IMG/VR virus record: IMGVR_UViG_3300025138_000126
Coordinates: 1 to 36,933 of that record
DNA: 36,933 bases
Source: a virus
Strand: one strand, 5' to 3'
Shown here: piece by piece, positions 26,722 through 33,115 of the stretch
How positions within the stretch are numbered: position 1 is the first letter of the stretch
Layout of the letters: every line of letters begins with the position of its first letter
Program-made: the position numbers and the translations under genes
Notes under the pieces: model-generated
The model's input: the letters and a program-made list of their open reading frames with translations, nothing else
Told to the model about the DNA's origin: nothing
Databases searched by the model: none

Positions 26722-27956
26722 TATTTACTTTTACTTACTTGAGACTTATATGTCTGAATGTTATTTAACATTTTAGAGGCTGCACTATTAACTTGTACTG
26801 CTGGAACCGGGATTGTAGGATTTATTACTCCTGGTGGCCCCATTCCTATTGGGGTTGATAGTGCATTTGTTAATGTCATCAAGGTAGACATTAAAGATTG
26901 AAAATCATTTAAAAATTTATCTCCTAATATTACAGATTCTCTTGCATTTTTATCACCTAATAATATTGTATCAGATTTTATTACTGTAGTAGGAGAATCT
27001 AAATTAATACTATCAATAGAATTAAGATTAATAGTTTTAAAAGCACTTAATAATATTGAATCATTTTTTGAATTAAACAATAACCTCCCTGATGATAAGA
27101 TTATTTGATTATCTGTAAATTTACTAGGTGCTGTAGGAGGACTAAAATAAGAATTATAGCTCTTACTTGCTACTTCAATAGGTATAGCTTGTGTAGATGT
27201 TAAATATATATTAGATAGATCTGTATTAATATCTTCTACTTGTGGTACCCAAGGATCTGTATCTTCTTCATGTTGACCATTTTTTATAATAGTAATAGGA
27301 TCACCATCATTACCAGCATTTGACCAAGGGTTTGGAATTGTTGCTTCAGTAACAGTTGATCCAAATCTAATAGTATTACCCCATCTTCCTTGAAGTAAAT
27401 TATCACCTTCATAAGGTAATAAATTTCTTATTTCTAATTTTTCTTCAAATGTGTCACCTAAATCTATTTCTGTTCCCCCATCTGTAACCCTTCTTACTGA
27501 TCCTCCTTCTGTTTGTTCATAATCTTGTTGTTGGGATTCTGGAAGAGAATTACCATTAATAGGGTCTGGTATAGCGTTGTGATGGACACTATTCCAAATA
27601 TTTATAGGTTGAAAGTAATAATATGATAAATTATTTACATTTGATTGGATATCGCTGTTAGGTAAAGCCATTATATAAACAACTTCATTTTCTAAGGGTA
27701 TTGTAGATTGGTTGGGAAATAAAGGCCTAGCAAAATTATCAGTTGCAAATTGTGGACTTGGGTTAGGTTGATTAATTTTATCAAAAAATATACAACCTAT
27801 AGAACTCCATTCACCAAATTTTTTAAATGCTTTAGGTTGTGTTTGATCATCAAGCATAGCATATCTCACTCGCCCGGAAAATACACTAGATTGTCCAGGG
27901 GATGAATTTGAGGGTCCTGCTAAAGAACCTAAACCTGTTGTGGGTTTAATAGCCAT
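26721..27956 (-). CDS. Baseplate central spike/hub protein, gp5-like OB-fold and beta-helix, no lysozyme domain
   Basis: This is a 411-residue protein. Residues 22-115 (VFSGRVRYAMLDDQ, EWSSIGCIFFDKI, IPLENEVVYIMAL) have the strand pattern of the OB-fold in T4 gp5/VgrG-like spikes. Residues about 285-340 (LLFNSKNDSILLSAFKTINL; NLDSPTTVIKSDTILLGDKN) show the alternating short strands expected of a triple-stranded beta-helix with a fibre of repeated S-x-x-x-I/L units. There is no lysozyme-type catalytic segment, unlike T4 gp5. The spike punctures the outer membrane at injection. It shares one base with the 540-residue gene and begins next to the end of the 114-residue gene. Confidence 0.72.
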   Translation of the reverse strand: MAIKPTTGLGSLAGPSNSSPGQSSVFSGRVRYAMLDDQTQPKAFKKFGEWSSIGCIFFDKINQPNPSPQFATDNFARPLFPNQSTIPLENEVVYIMALPNSDIQSNVNNLSYYYFQPINIWNSVHHNAIPDPINGNSLPESQQQDYEQTEGGSVRRVTDGGTEIDLGDTFEEKLEIRNLLPYEGDNLLQGRWGNTIRFGSTVTEATIPNPWSNAGNDGDPITIIKNGQHEEDTDPWVPQVEDINTDLSNIYLTSTQAIPIEVASKSYNSYFSPPTAPSKFTDNQIILSSGRLLFNSKNDSILLSAFKTINLNSIDSINLDSPTTVIKSDTILLGDKNARESVILGDKFLNDFQSLMSTLMTLTNALSTPIGMGPPGVINPTIPVPAVQVNSAASKMLNNIQTYKSQVSKSK

Positions 27957-28301
27957 TTATTCTTCTTTATCTTTAATTTGAAGTTTTTCCATTTCAGCCA
28001 TAAGTGCTTCTTTCTCTTCTTCACTTATCCCTATACTACCATCATCATTAGTGTTTTGTACTGCTCTCTGGATAATAGTAGCCATTTTAATTAGTTGCTC
28101 ATCATTTTTAACACCTATCTCCATATATTCCTTTATTAAGGGAACTATTAAAGTAGCATCTCCAATTTCATTAACTAATGGCTTAAGCTCTGATATAAGA
28201 GCTGTTACTTGACCTTCTCTCCTTTTTTGGTTTTTATAGATTTCTTCTAAAATATTAGAAAATGTTGTTTTACCAAATACTATTGAATCTAATTGGCTCA
28301 T
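27957..28301 (-). CDS. Small helical phage protein, baseplate-associated
   Basis: A 114-residue, all-helical protein (MSQLDSIVFGKTTFSNILEE; ATLIVPLIKEYMEIGVKNDE). The first 30 residues and the helix around ISELKPLVNEIGDAT match a small conserved marine myovirus protein that I recall as adjacent to baseplate genes. It may be a chaperone or assembly factor. The C-terminus is acidic. It ends one base before the start of the spike gene. A box TATATTTA (28321-28314) without an upstream TTG lies 12 bases before the ATG. Confidence 0.65.
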   Translation of the reverse strand: MSQLDSIVFGKTTFSNILEEIYKNQKRREGQVTALISELKPLVNEIGDATLIVPLIKEYMEIGVKNDEQLIKMATIIQRAVQNTNDDGSIGISEEEKEALMAEMEKLQIKDKEE

Positions 28302-28313
28302 AATTTTTGGTTA

Positions 28314-28321
28314 TAAATATA
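28314..28321 (-). promoter_or_regulatory. Possible -7 box at the head of the tail block (weak)
   Basis: The coding strand reads TATATTTATAACC, 12 bases before the ATG at 28301. There is no TTG at the matching distance. It could be a late promoter read by the sigma factor encoded just upstream (28328-29137), since it lies exactly at the border between that gene and the tail genes. Confidence 0.35.
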
Positions 28322-28327
28322 AACAAA

Positions 28328-29137
28328 TTAAACCTTTGAGGGAGGATAATAACCATGTTCTAAATAAACTAAATACTTTTCTTTAAATATTTTATATAAA
28401 ACATTAGCTATTTTAGTAATTTTTGGAGTCTTTACATCAACCATTTCTCTTATATAAATGTATAATGCTTTTTTATTAAAAACATCAATAACATCCCTTT
28501 TTCTAAATAATTCTAAAACAGCATCTGCGATTTGAGCATCGTTTCCTTTAGGAAATATTATATAAATTCTTTCAGTACATTCATCTACAAATTGATCAAT
28601 AAAAATTGATAATTTATCTTCATATTTATAACCTTTTAAAGCTAATTCATCACCTTCAAATTCTTTCTCTACTACTTTCATTAAACCATCTTCCATTTTC
28701 TGTGACGTAATAAATCCTGGATTTAATTGGTCTAAATTTGAATAATTTTGTAAATCACTAATTGTAATATTTTGTATTTTTTTACCATAATTTTTAGTAT
28801 TATATACTATTAACCATCTTTTTACTATAGTACCAAAATAAGAATATGCTTTAGCTCCATTTTCTGGGTTAAATAGATGGATTTTTGATAAAAGAAATAC
28901 CATAAGTTCATGTTGTAAATCTTCTAAATTTTCAACTTCTGTATAGTAAAATTTAAAGGTATGAATTATATTTTGAGTTAATTTATAAAAAGGCCAATGA
29001 ATATGATCTTGATATAGATCACTTCTTTCTAACTTATCTGTAGAATTATTATATTTGACAATTGCTGCTTCTGTGTCTTTTGTGAAATATACTCTACCTT
29101 TTCTAATCTTTTTATTTTTCTCAATTATGTGGTCCAT
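28328..29137 (-). CDS. RNA polymerase sigma factor, T4 gp55-like (late transcription)
   Basis: This is a 269-residue protein. Residues 70-115 (NLEDLQHELMVFLLSKIHLF then NPENGAKAYSYFGTIVKRWL) match sigma region 2: the F-x-P-x-x-G-x-K-A/F-x-x-Y-x-x-x-x-x-K/R-W element is the classic core-binding and -10 recognition helix, as in phage gp55 proteins. The N-terminal 65 residues contain an aromatic helix (LYQDHIHWPFYKLTQNIIHT). The C-terminal half is helical and Lys-rich, with no clear region 4 helix-turn-helix. It is longer than T4 gp55 (185 residues). It sits directly before the tail genes and would direct host polymerase to late promoters; which sites it uses is unknown. Confidence 0.68.
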   Translation of the reverse strand: MDHIIEKNKKIRKGRVYFTKDTEAAIVKYNNSTDKLERSDLYQDHIHWPFYKLTQNIIHTFKFYYTEVENLEDLQHELMVFLLSKIHLFNPENGAKAYSYFGTIVKRWLIVYNTKNYGKKIQNITISDLQNYSNLDQLNPGFITSQKMEDGLMKVVEKEFEGDELALKGYKYEDKLSIFIDQFVDECTERIYIIFPKGNDAQIADAVLELFRKRDVIDVFNKKALYIYIREMVDVKTPKITKIANVLYKIFKEKYLVYLEHGYYPPSKV

Positions 29138-29143
29138 TTATTC

Positions 29144-29419
29144 TTAAATTTTTCTTACATTAAAATCATTAAGAATTGCTTGAATATCCTTAATAGTTTT
29201 GAAGAAATGTCCTACTTCATCATCCCCTTCAAACGATCCCTTAATATCTGTTGTTTTAATTTTTTCGTCTGAAACCTCTATTAATCTAGATATGTTATCT
29301 AAGTATGTTAAATACCCTAATAGTATATCTTCTTGTTTTTCATTCTTACGTAGTAGATTAATAGTCGTAAACCCTAAAGCTACGACTATTACTGAAAGTA
29401 TTATTATTGTTGTTATCAT
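29144..29419 (-). CDS. Single-pass membrane protein
   Basis: This is a 91-residue protein. Residues 2-22 are a strongly hydrophobic helix (TTIIILSVIVVALGFTTINL) followed by RKNE, so it is probably an N-anchored inner-membrane protein with its C-terminal 65 residues in the cytoplasm. The soluble part is helical and acidic. I recall similar small TM proteins next to the HD hydrolase in other marine T4-like genomes, but no role is known. The start overlaps the stop of the HD gene by 4 bases and the end is 6 bases before the sigma gene, so the three are one operon. Confidence 0.68.
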   Translation of the reverse strand: MITTIIILSVIVVALGFTTINLLRKNEKQEDILLGYLTYLDNISRLIEVSDEKIKTTDIKGSFEGDDEVGHFFKTIKDIQAILNDFNVRKI

Positions 29420-30180
29420 AAGTTATCTAACATGTTTTTAAGTCCTGGACTTGATATTGTACCTAGTGCTTTAGACTTAGTTGATTTATTAGACAATGTA
29501 TAATTTTTCTTACTGGTATCCAAATTATTTTTTAATTTAGGTAACCATTCTTTTTCAAACTCAATTCTAGCTGCCATCATATCTGCTTGATGTAGGATAA
29601 ATGGTAATGAAGTTCTTGGTTTTGTTTCGGGCATATAGCCTTTTAGATATTTATCATTTGCTGGATCATATAAACCATCATGAGTTTGTATAGCTATCAT
29701 TTCATTAAAGGTATACTTAATATCATGTTGTTGGAGTAAAAATAAACCTCTATCAGGGACTGCAGCAAATGCAATTTCTTTATTATGCATATAATCTTCA
29801 CCTAACTTATCTTTTCTCCACTTATCAGTCTGAGGTAGATAAGATTCATGTTCTGAATCACCCATTTTACCTAAATCATGATTTATAGCTGAGAATACTA
29901 ATTCTTCTTGTGTAAATGTAGACATATCGGCTCCAAACCCATCCCAAACAGCAGACATAGATAAAGCAGCTTTAACTACTCTATTAACATGGTCAACATA
30001 ACCACCTGGAAAAGCGTTGTGATATTCTTTTTTATGTGAAGCCGGCATTAGTGAAACACGCTCTTCATATTTTTTATAAAAATCCAATAATTTTTGTTTA
30101 CGATCTCCTGTAATGTGTTGTTCAATATTAGTATTAAATTCAACCCAATTGGATTGTATTTTTTCTGCTGATAGTTTCAT
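29416..30180 (-). CDS. HD-domain metal-dependent phosphohydrolase
   Basis: This is a 254-residue protein. The HD motif set is complete: H64 in GGYVDHVNRVV, H101-D102 in AINHDLGKMG, H167-D168 in IQTHDG, and D200 in LHQADMMA. HD proteins hydrolyse phosphate esters of nucleotides or cyclic and alarmone nucleotides. In T4-like marine phages such a protein is common near the sigma/baseplate region, which fits the position here. Candidate roles are nucleotide pool adjustment or removal of a host signalling nucleotide; the substrate cannot be read. The start is preceded by AAATAAAAGTTATG, an A-rich leader shared with three other genes and lacking a Shine-Dalgarno sequence. Confidence 0.85.
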   Translation of the reverse strand: MKLSAEKIQSNWVEFNTNIEQHITGDRKQKLLDFYKKYEERVSLMPASHKKEYHNAFPGGYVDHVNRVVKAALSMSAVWDGFGADMSTFTQEELVFSAINHDLGKMGDSEHESYLPQTDKWRKDKLGEDYMHNKEIAFAAVPDRGLFLLQQHDIKYTFNEMIAIQTHDGLYDPANDKYLKGYMPETKPRTSLPFILHQADMMAARIEFEKEWLPKLKNNLDTSKKNYTLSNKSTKSKALGTISSPGLKNMLDNL

Positions 30181-30197
30181 AACTTTTATTTTTTAAT

Positions 30198-30392
30198 TTA
30201 TCCGTTTCTTAATGGTGTACCTTCTCTTTCTAAAGTAGAAGTTAATTGATCAATAATATCCTGAGTATCGTCAATTTTTTTGACAAAATCATCTACTGGT
30301 TGTTGAGATTTTACCATTAATTTTAAATTTTTAAGTGATCCCGATAATCTATCTAATAGACGAGATACTGTTTCTGGGTTACGTAATGCCAT
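30198..30392 (-). CDS. Small helical phage protein
   Basis: This is a 64-residue protein that is nearly all helix (MALRNPETVSRLLDRLSGSL, then FVKKIDDTQDIIDQLTSTLE) with heptad-like spacing, so it is probably dimeric. It has no cysteines, no membrane segment and no known motif. It is conserved in style with small T4-like ORFs but unnamed. It has its own promoter (30500-30530) and an unusually long purine-rich leader of about 100 bases containing a hairpin, so its expression may be controlled after transcription starts. It ends 17 bases before the HD gene and could be co-transcribed with it. Confidence 0.6.
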   Translation of the reverse strand: MALRNPETVSRLLDRLSGSLKNLKLMVKSQQPVDDFVKKIDDTQDIIDQLTSTLEREGTPLRNG

Positions 30393-30434
30393 AGTTTTAT
30401 TATTTGTTATAATTGTTGTAATGATGAGTATTTT

Positions 30435-30450
30435 AGGTACTTATGTACCT
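30435..30450. promoter_or_regulatory. 16-base inverted repeat in the leader of the 64-residue gene
   Basis: AGGTAC, loop TTAT and GTACCT form a perfect 6-bp stem with a 4-base loop, about 43 bases before the ATG at 30392. In the transcript it is followed by A-rich sequence rather than a U run, so it is not a typical intrinsic terminator. It may be an operator or a structured leader element. Confidence 0.45.
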
Positions 30451-30499
30451 TATTTCTCTTTATTCTCTTATCTTATCTTTCTTTCCCTTTCCTGTACCT

Positions 30500-30530
30500 C
30501 CAATATACGATTAAGAATTATCCACTCCAA
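30500..30530 (-). promoter_or_regulatory. Promoter for the 64-residue gene and HD operon
   Basis: The coding strand has TTG (30530-30528), a 20-base spacer and TATATTGG (30507-30500). The box differs from TAnnTTTG at one position and has the G that most other sites lack. It overlaps the end of the 152-residue gene. The leader to the ATG at 30392 is about 100 bases. Confidence 0.55.
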
Positions 30531-30969
30531 CCTTAGATTGAAGACTTTTTGATTTATTTAATATTTTTAATAAGAATGCACATTTTTCATATTCTTCGTG
30601 TTGTTGAAAAAAACTAATTCCTAACTTTAATGAAGTATCTAAATATTCATCTTTATAATAGTTAATACTTTCTATATGTTTAGGATCATCCAAATCAATA
30701 TTTTTTAAAAACCCATAAGCTCTATTATATGTAACAAACTCCCCAGCTTCCTTTATATCATTAATTTCAAATTCTTCATTTGCTTTTTTAAAGAAACTTA
30801 AAACTTTTTTATTAAAATTTATGTGATTTAATATTAATTTTTTGTACATCCCCACATAGTACATAGGTGATGATTTTAATTCATCATAACTAGTTTTATT
30901 CTTTTCATTATTAAAGTCATAATCATCTTCTTGAGAAAATAATCCAAATATATTACTTAAATCTGCCAT
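30511..30969 (-). CDS. Helical phage protein of unknown function
   Basis: This is a 152-residue protein, Lys/Glu/Phe/Tyr-rich and helical (MYYVGMYKKLILNHINFNKK; EYLDTSLKLGISFFQQHEEY). No motif or family is recognised. The size and location near the sigma factor would allow a transcription accessory role such as a gp33-like co-activator, but nothing in the sequence supports that directly. It overlaps the upstream 61-residue gene by one base, so the two are coupled. Its last codons contain the promoter of the next gene. Confidence 0.6.
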   Translation of the reverse strand: MADLSNIFGLFSQEDDYDFNNEKNKTSYDELKSSPMYYVGMYKKLILNHINFNKKVLSFFKKANEEFEINDIKEAGEFVTYNRAYGFLKNIDLDDPKHIESINYYKDEYLDTSLKLGISFFQQHEEYEKCAFLLKILNKSKSLQSKVGVDNS

Positions 30970-31154
30970 TAATATTTTTCTAAGGATTCTCCCCCTTTAA
31001 TTCTATAAAGGGCATACTCCCACTTTTCAGCAATTTCTTTATGCCGATGTTTATCCTGATATTTCATGCTTTCTATTTGCCTATCAAAAAGAGATTTTAA
31101 TCCTTTTTTTTCAACTTCATAATAAACATTATATAATCTATCTTCACTACTCAT
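30969..31154 (-). CDS. Small charged phage protein
   Basis: This is a 61-residue helical protein rich in K, E, Y and R (MSSEDRLYNVYYEVEKKGLK; HKEIAEKWEYALYRIKGGES). It shows no metal-binding or membrane feature. It starts 25 bases below its promoter (31179-31209) and shares one base with the 152-residue gene. The tyrosine-rich first helix and basic middle could support binding to polymerase or nucleic acid, which is speculation. The frame is supported by tight packing with the next gene and by the promoter. Confidence 0.6.
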   Translation of the reverse strand: MSSEDRLYNVYYEVEKKGLKSLFDRQIESMKYQDKHRHKEIAEKWEYALYRIKGGESLEKY

Positions 31155-31178
31155 TTGTGAAATTTTAAGTGGTTAGTA

Positions 31179-31209
31179 TTAATATATGTTATAAATACCA
31201 ATAATCCAA
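31179..31209 (-). promoter_or_regulatory. Promoter for the 61/152-residue genes
   Basis: The coding strand has TTTG with TTG at 31209-31207, a 20-base spacer and TATATTAA (31186-31179). It fits TTG-N19..21-TAnnTT and lies just after the stop of the secreted-protein gene, 24 bases before the ATG at 31154. Confidence 0.5.
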
Positions 31210-31210
31210 A

Positions 31211-31834
31211 TTATCTATAATATTTAGTTACTCCATTTTTATTTTTAACAATATAAAACCCACGTAGATTTAAACTATTAATATCGTTTGTTATATGTAA
31301 CACATTACCATAAATATCGTGTATATAATGCGTTAAATTGCGTGTATATTCGCTTACATTTACTAAGCCATAGCAATTATCGAATACAGGGTTAAATGCA
31401 ATATAATTATTACTACCATTTAAATCTAAATTAATACTATTATTAGGACCTACAGCACTAACAGTAACTATACAGTTTTCTTGATAATAATCAAAAGCAG
31501 AATTAAAACAATTGAAGGGATCATTCCAATTTCCAAAATAATAAGTAATAGTATCATTTAAACCTAAAGCTGGATAGAAAAAAGTAAAAGCTGATGATGG
31601 AATTAGACAACTATACCCATCAAAACTAAATCCTAGTTGCATAACATATAGAGAATCCTCAGAGGGTACCCAGAAAGGAGTACTTGAATTACTACAGTTA
31701 TTATCATTTAAAGTTAAAGTAATAGTTTCTTCATCCCAATTAATATCTAGAAGTTCTAGATCACACGTTGAAACTTGAGATAATAATGATGAAGACCAAA
31801 CAAAAAACGCCCAAAAGAAAAAGAGATTTTTCAT
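31211..31834 (-). CDS. Secreted protein with signal peptide and T9SS-type C-terminal sorting domain
   Basis: This is a 207-residue protein when started at MKNLFFFWAFF (31834). The longer frame from 31921 would begin inside the tRNA-like gene and bury the signal peptide, so the internal ATG is chosen. Residues 1-20 form a signal peptide with a probable cut before Q in SLLSQVSTC. The middle is a beta-rich domain with Cys residues and Asn/Ser-rich loops. The last 45 residues (VSEYTRNLTHYIHDIYGNVL, then SLNLRGFYIVKNKNGVTKYY) have the strand pattern and the G-(F/I/V)-Y-I/F-V-K ... K end of type A sorting domains used by the Bacteroidota type IX secretion system. The protein would reach the host surface or medium. 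Function unknown; surface alteration or exclusion of other phages is inference. Confidence 0.72.
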   Translation of the reverse strand: MKNLFFFWAFFVWSSSLLSQVSTCDLELLDINWDEETITLTLNDNNCSNSSTPFWVPSEDSLYVMQLGFSFDGYSCLIPSSAFTFFYPALGLNDTITYYFGNWNDPFNCFNSAFDYYQENCIVTVSAVGPNNSINLDLNGSNNYIAFNPVFDNCYGLVNVSEYTRNLTHYIHDIYGNVLHITNDINSLNLRGFYIVKNKNGVTKYYR

Positions 31835-31894
31835 TGAAATATGTATTAAGTAAATTATAGGAATTGGTAACTTTTTACCATTAATACATATAGG

Positions 31895-31971
31895 TAGGCA
31901 AGGAGAGACTTGAACTCTCATGTAACCAATTACTCTTTCTACAAGGTATAAGCTTGAGGAGATACATGCCT
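31895..31971 (-). tRNA. Aberrant tRNA-like gene, no canonical D-arm
   Basis: It lies 3 bases after the encoded CCA of tRNA-Arg. The coding strand has acceptor AGGCATG paired with CTTGCCT (one T:T mismatch), discriminator A followed by CCT, and a perfect T-arm (GAGAG, loop TTCAAGT, CTCTC). Before the T-arm is a GTAA-TTGG-TTAC hairpin that looks like a class II variable arm. The 5' half contains no GG-bearing D-loop. Two anticodon readings are possible: loop TTGTAGA (GTA, Tyr, agreeing with a class II arm but with a poorly paired stem) or loop CTTATAC in a CAAG/CTTG stem (TAT, Ile). It may be a decayed tRNA or an unusual functional one. Confidence 0.45.
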
Positions 31972-31974
31972 ATA

Positions 31975-32051
31975 TGGTGAACCCGGTAGGATTTGAACCT
32001 ACGACCGATACCTTAGAAGGGTATTGCTCTATCCAGCTGAGCTACGAGTCC
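31975..32051 (-). tRNA. tRNA-Arg (TCT), CCA encoded
   Basis: A complete cloverleaf is visible on the minus strand. The acceptor is GGACTCG/CGGGTTC with two wobble pairs, the D-arm is GCTC-AGCTGGATA-GAGC, the anticodon arm is ATACC-CTTCTAA-GGTAT (anticodon TCT), and the T-arm is GTAGG-TTCAAAT-CCTAC. Discriminator A and CCA are encoded. It reads AGA/AGG, arginine codons common in AT-rich phage genes. Confidence 0.95.
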
Positions 32052-32082
32052 ATTCTATAAAAAAATAACGTTTTGGGAGTGT

Positions 32083-32171
32083 TGGTACCGCTGGGCGGAC
32101 TCGAACCGCCACGAGCCGTTCGGCTCAACAGATTTTAAGTCTGTCGTGTCTACCAATTCCACCACAGCGGC
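32083..32171 (-). tRNA. tRNA-Leu (TAA), CCA encoded
   Basis: A complete class II cloverleaf is visible on the minus strand. The acceptor is GCCGCTG/CAGCGGT, the D-arm contains AATTGGTAGA, and the anticodon arm is ACAGA-CTTAAAA-TCTGT (anticodon TAA). The long variable arm is GAGCC-GAAC-GGCTC, the T-arm is GGCGG-TTCGAGT-CCGCC, and the end is discriminator A with encoded CCA. It reads UUA/UUG, by far the most used leucine codons here. It follows the 62-residue gene by 7 bases and is probably co-transcribed with it. Confidence 0.96.
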
Positions 32172-32178
32172 ATTCGGT

Positions 32179-32367
32179 TTATTTACCTAAGAGGGCTATT
32201 TGGTTTTGAAGTTCTTCCATAGCTTTATCGATTTTAGGTATTTCAATATTAACATCTACAGAATGAGGGTTAGCAGGGTGAAAACTCCAATACTCATCTC
32301 TAATCTTTGATAGTTGAATAAGTTCATTAATTAATTCTGCTTTAGGATCTTTTTTTGTCTTTGACAT
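32179..32367 (-). CDS. Small helical phage protein upstream of the tRNA cluster
   Basis: This is a 62-residue protein (MSKTKKDPKAELINELIQLS, then a coiled-coil-like IPKIDKAMEELQNQIALLGK end) separated by a short Trp/His/Pro loop (YWSFHPANPH). Two helices around a turn suggest a hairpin or dimer. No family is recognised. It has its own promoter (32391-32422) and the shared A-rich start AAATAAAAGTTATG. The transcript would run on into the tRNA genes, so it may serve as the lead gene of the tRNA operon. Confidence 0.62.
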   Translation of the reverse strand: MSKTKKDPKAELINELIQLSKIRDEYWSFHPANPHSVDVNIEIPKIDKAMEELQNQIALLGK

Positions 32368-32390
32368 AACTTTTATTTATTATTTATACT

Positions 32391-32422
32391 TAAATATACG
32401 AATGAAATTTTACAAATCCCAA
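32391..32422 (-). promoter_or_regulatory. Promoter for the 62-residue gene and tRNA cluster
   Basis: The coding strand has TTG (32422-32420), a 21-base spacer and TATATTTA (32398-32391), 23 bases before the ATG at 32367. TTTA/TAAA half-sites just after the box form a small dyad. The site overlaps the end of the 69-residue gene. Confidence 0.6.
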
Positions 32423-32619
32423 TCTTGTGCTGCAATTTGTAAAGAAAGAAGTGGTGATGATTCTGGATTATTTTGCATTTCTTTTAATGCTGTAACTACT
32501 ACTTCTGTAGTAAGTCCAAAGTCATTTGCTCTATCTAATATTTCAACAATTTCAATCATTTTATCACTTTTAATTGTATTGAGGAATTCTTTTTTAAATT
32601 GTGGTAGCATCTTTATCAT
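32410..32619 (-). CDS. Small helical phage protein
   Basis: A 69-residue protein if started at 32619, or 66 residues from the internal ATG at 32610 (MLPQFKKEFLNTI). It is a bundle of short helices (KMIEIVEILDRANDFGLTTE, VVVTALKEMQNNPE) ending in an acidic tail. No motif is visible. The start lies within the end of the 156-residue gene (26-base overlap, or 17 with the later ATG), so translation is probably coupled. The pattern of D-R-A-N-D-F-G-L-T-T-E-V-V suggests a small adaptor domain, but I do not know the family. Confidence 0.58.
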   Translation of the reverse strand: MIKMLPQFKKEFLNTIKSDKMIEIVEILDRANDFGLTTEVVVTALKEMQNNPESSPLLSLQIAAQDWDL

Positions 32620-33064
32620 TTTTAATTACAACTGGAATTTCTGTAGTAGAGCCATCTTTATTATTTATAGTGGCTTCGAATTGTGATTTTGATTTTTCTT
32701 TATTTATTTGATGTTGCATAGTTTGAGCAATAGCATATTTAAATCCTTGAGGATATTCTTCCATACATCTTTCTCTACCTAAAGTTTTATAAATTTTTAG
32801 AAGGTTTTTATTAGTTTGCCTACGATCTTTGTACTCATCAAAGCTTTCTCCTTCTTCTCTTTTATCACTTAAATTTAATCCTTCAAATAATGAAATTTGA
32901 CCCTCTTTAAGTGCTTTATTAATAGTAGCTTCTTTAAGTGCTTTTGACTTTTTAATAGCTTCTTTAGTTAAAGGATCATCTTTACGCATTGTATAACCTT
33001 CATCACCAAATGTAACTAAAGTATCATGATTTTCTTGGTAATCTTTTTTAATATCTTCTGCCAT
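32594..33064 (-). CDS. Hypothetical phage protein, Lys/Glu-rich
   Basis: A 156-residue soluble protein rich in K, E, D and Q. The middle contains SLFEGLNLSDKREEGESFDE then YKDRRQTNKNLLKIYKTLGR. This resembles short conserved phage proteins with the F-x-E-Y-x-x-R-R-x-x-N-x-x-x-L-K element, but I cannot assign a name. There is one Cys. The C-terminus is a small beta hairpin (STTEIPVVIKNDK). It has its own promoter (33078-33108) with a leader of about 9 bases. It overlaps the next gene by 17-26 bases. Confidence 0.62.
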   Translation of the reverse strand: MAEDIKKDYQENHDTLVTFGDEGYTMRKDDPLTKEAIKKSKALKEATINKALKEGQISLFEGLNLSDKREEGESFDEYKDRRQTNKNLLKIYKTLGRERCMEEYPQGFKYAIAQTMQHQINKEKSKSQFEATINNKDGSTTEIPVVIKNDKDATTI

Positions 33065-33077
33065 AATGTTTTTGTTT

Positions 33078-33108
33078 TAAATGTACATAATTGATTTTAA
33101 TTCTCCAA
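33078..33108 (-). promoter_or_regulatory. Promoter for the 156-residue gene
   Basis: The coding strand has TTTG with TTG at 33108-33106, a 20-base spacer and TACATTTA (33085-33078), 13 bases before the ATG at 33064. It matches the Bacteroidota consensus apart from the last box position. Confidence 0.57.
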
Positions 33109-33115
33109 ACTTATT

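Noticed and set aside
1932-28320. TATAAATA sequences on the plus strand as T4-type late promoters
   Set aside because: They are the reverse complement of the -7 boxes of minus-strand promoters, and no plus-strand genes follow them.
31835-31921. N-terminal extension of the secreted protein from an ATG at 31921
   Set aside because: This start lies within the T-arm of the tRNA-like gene, and the extension would bury the signal peptide that begins at 31834.
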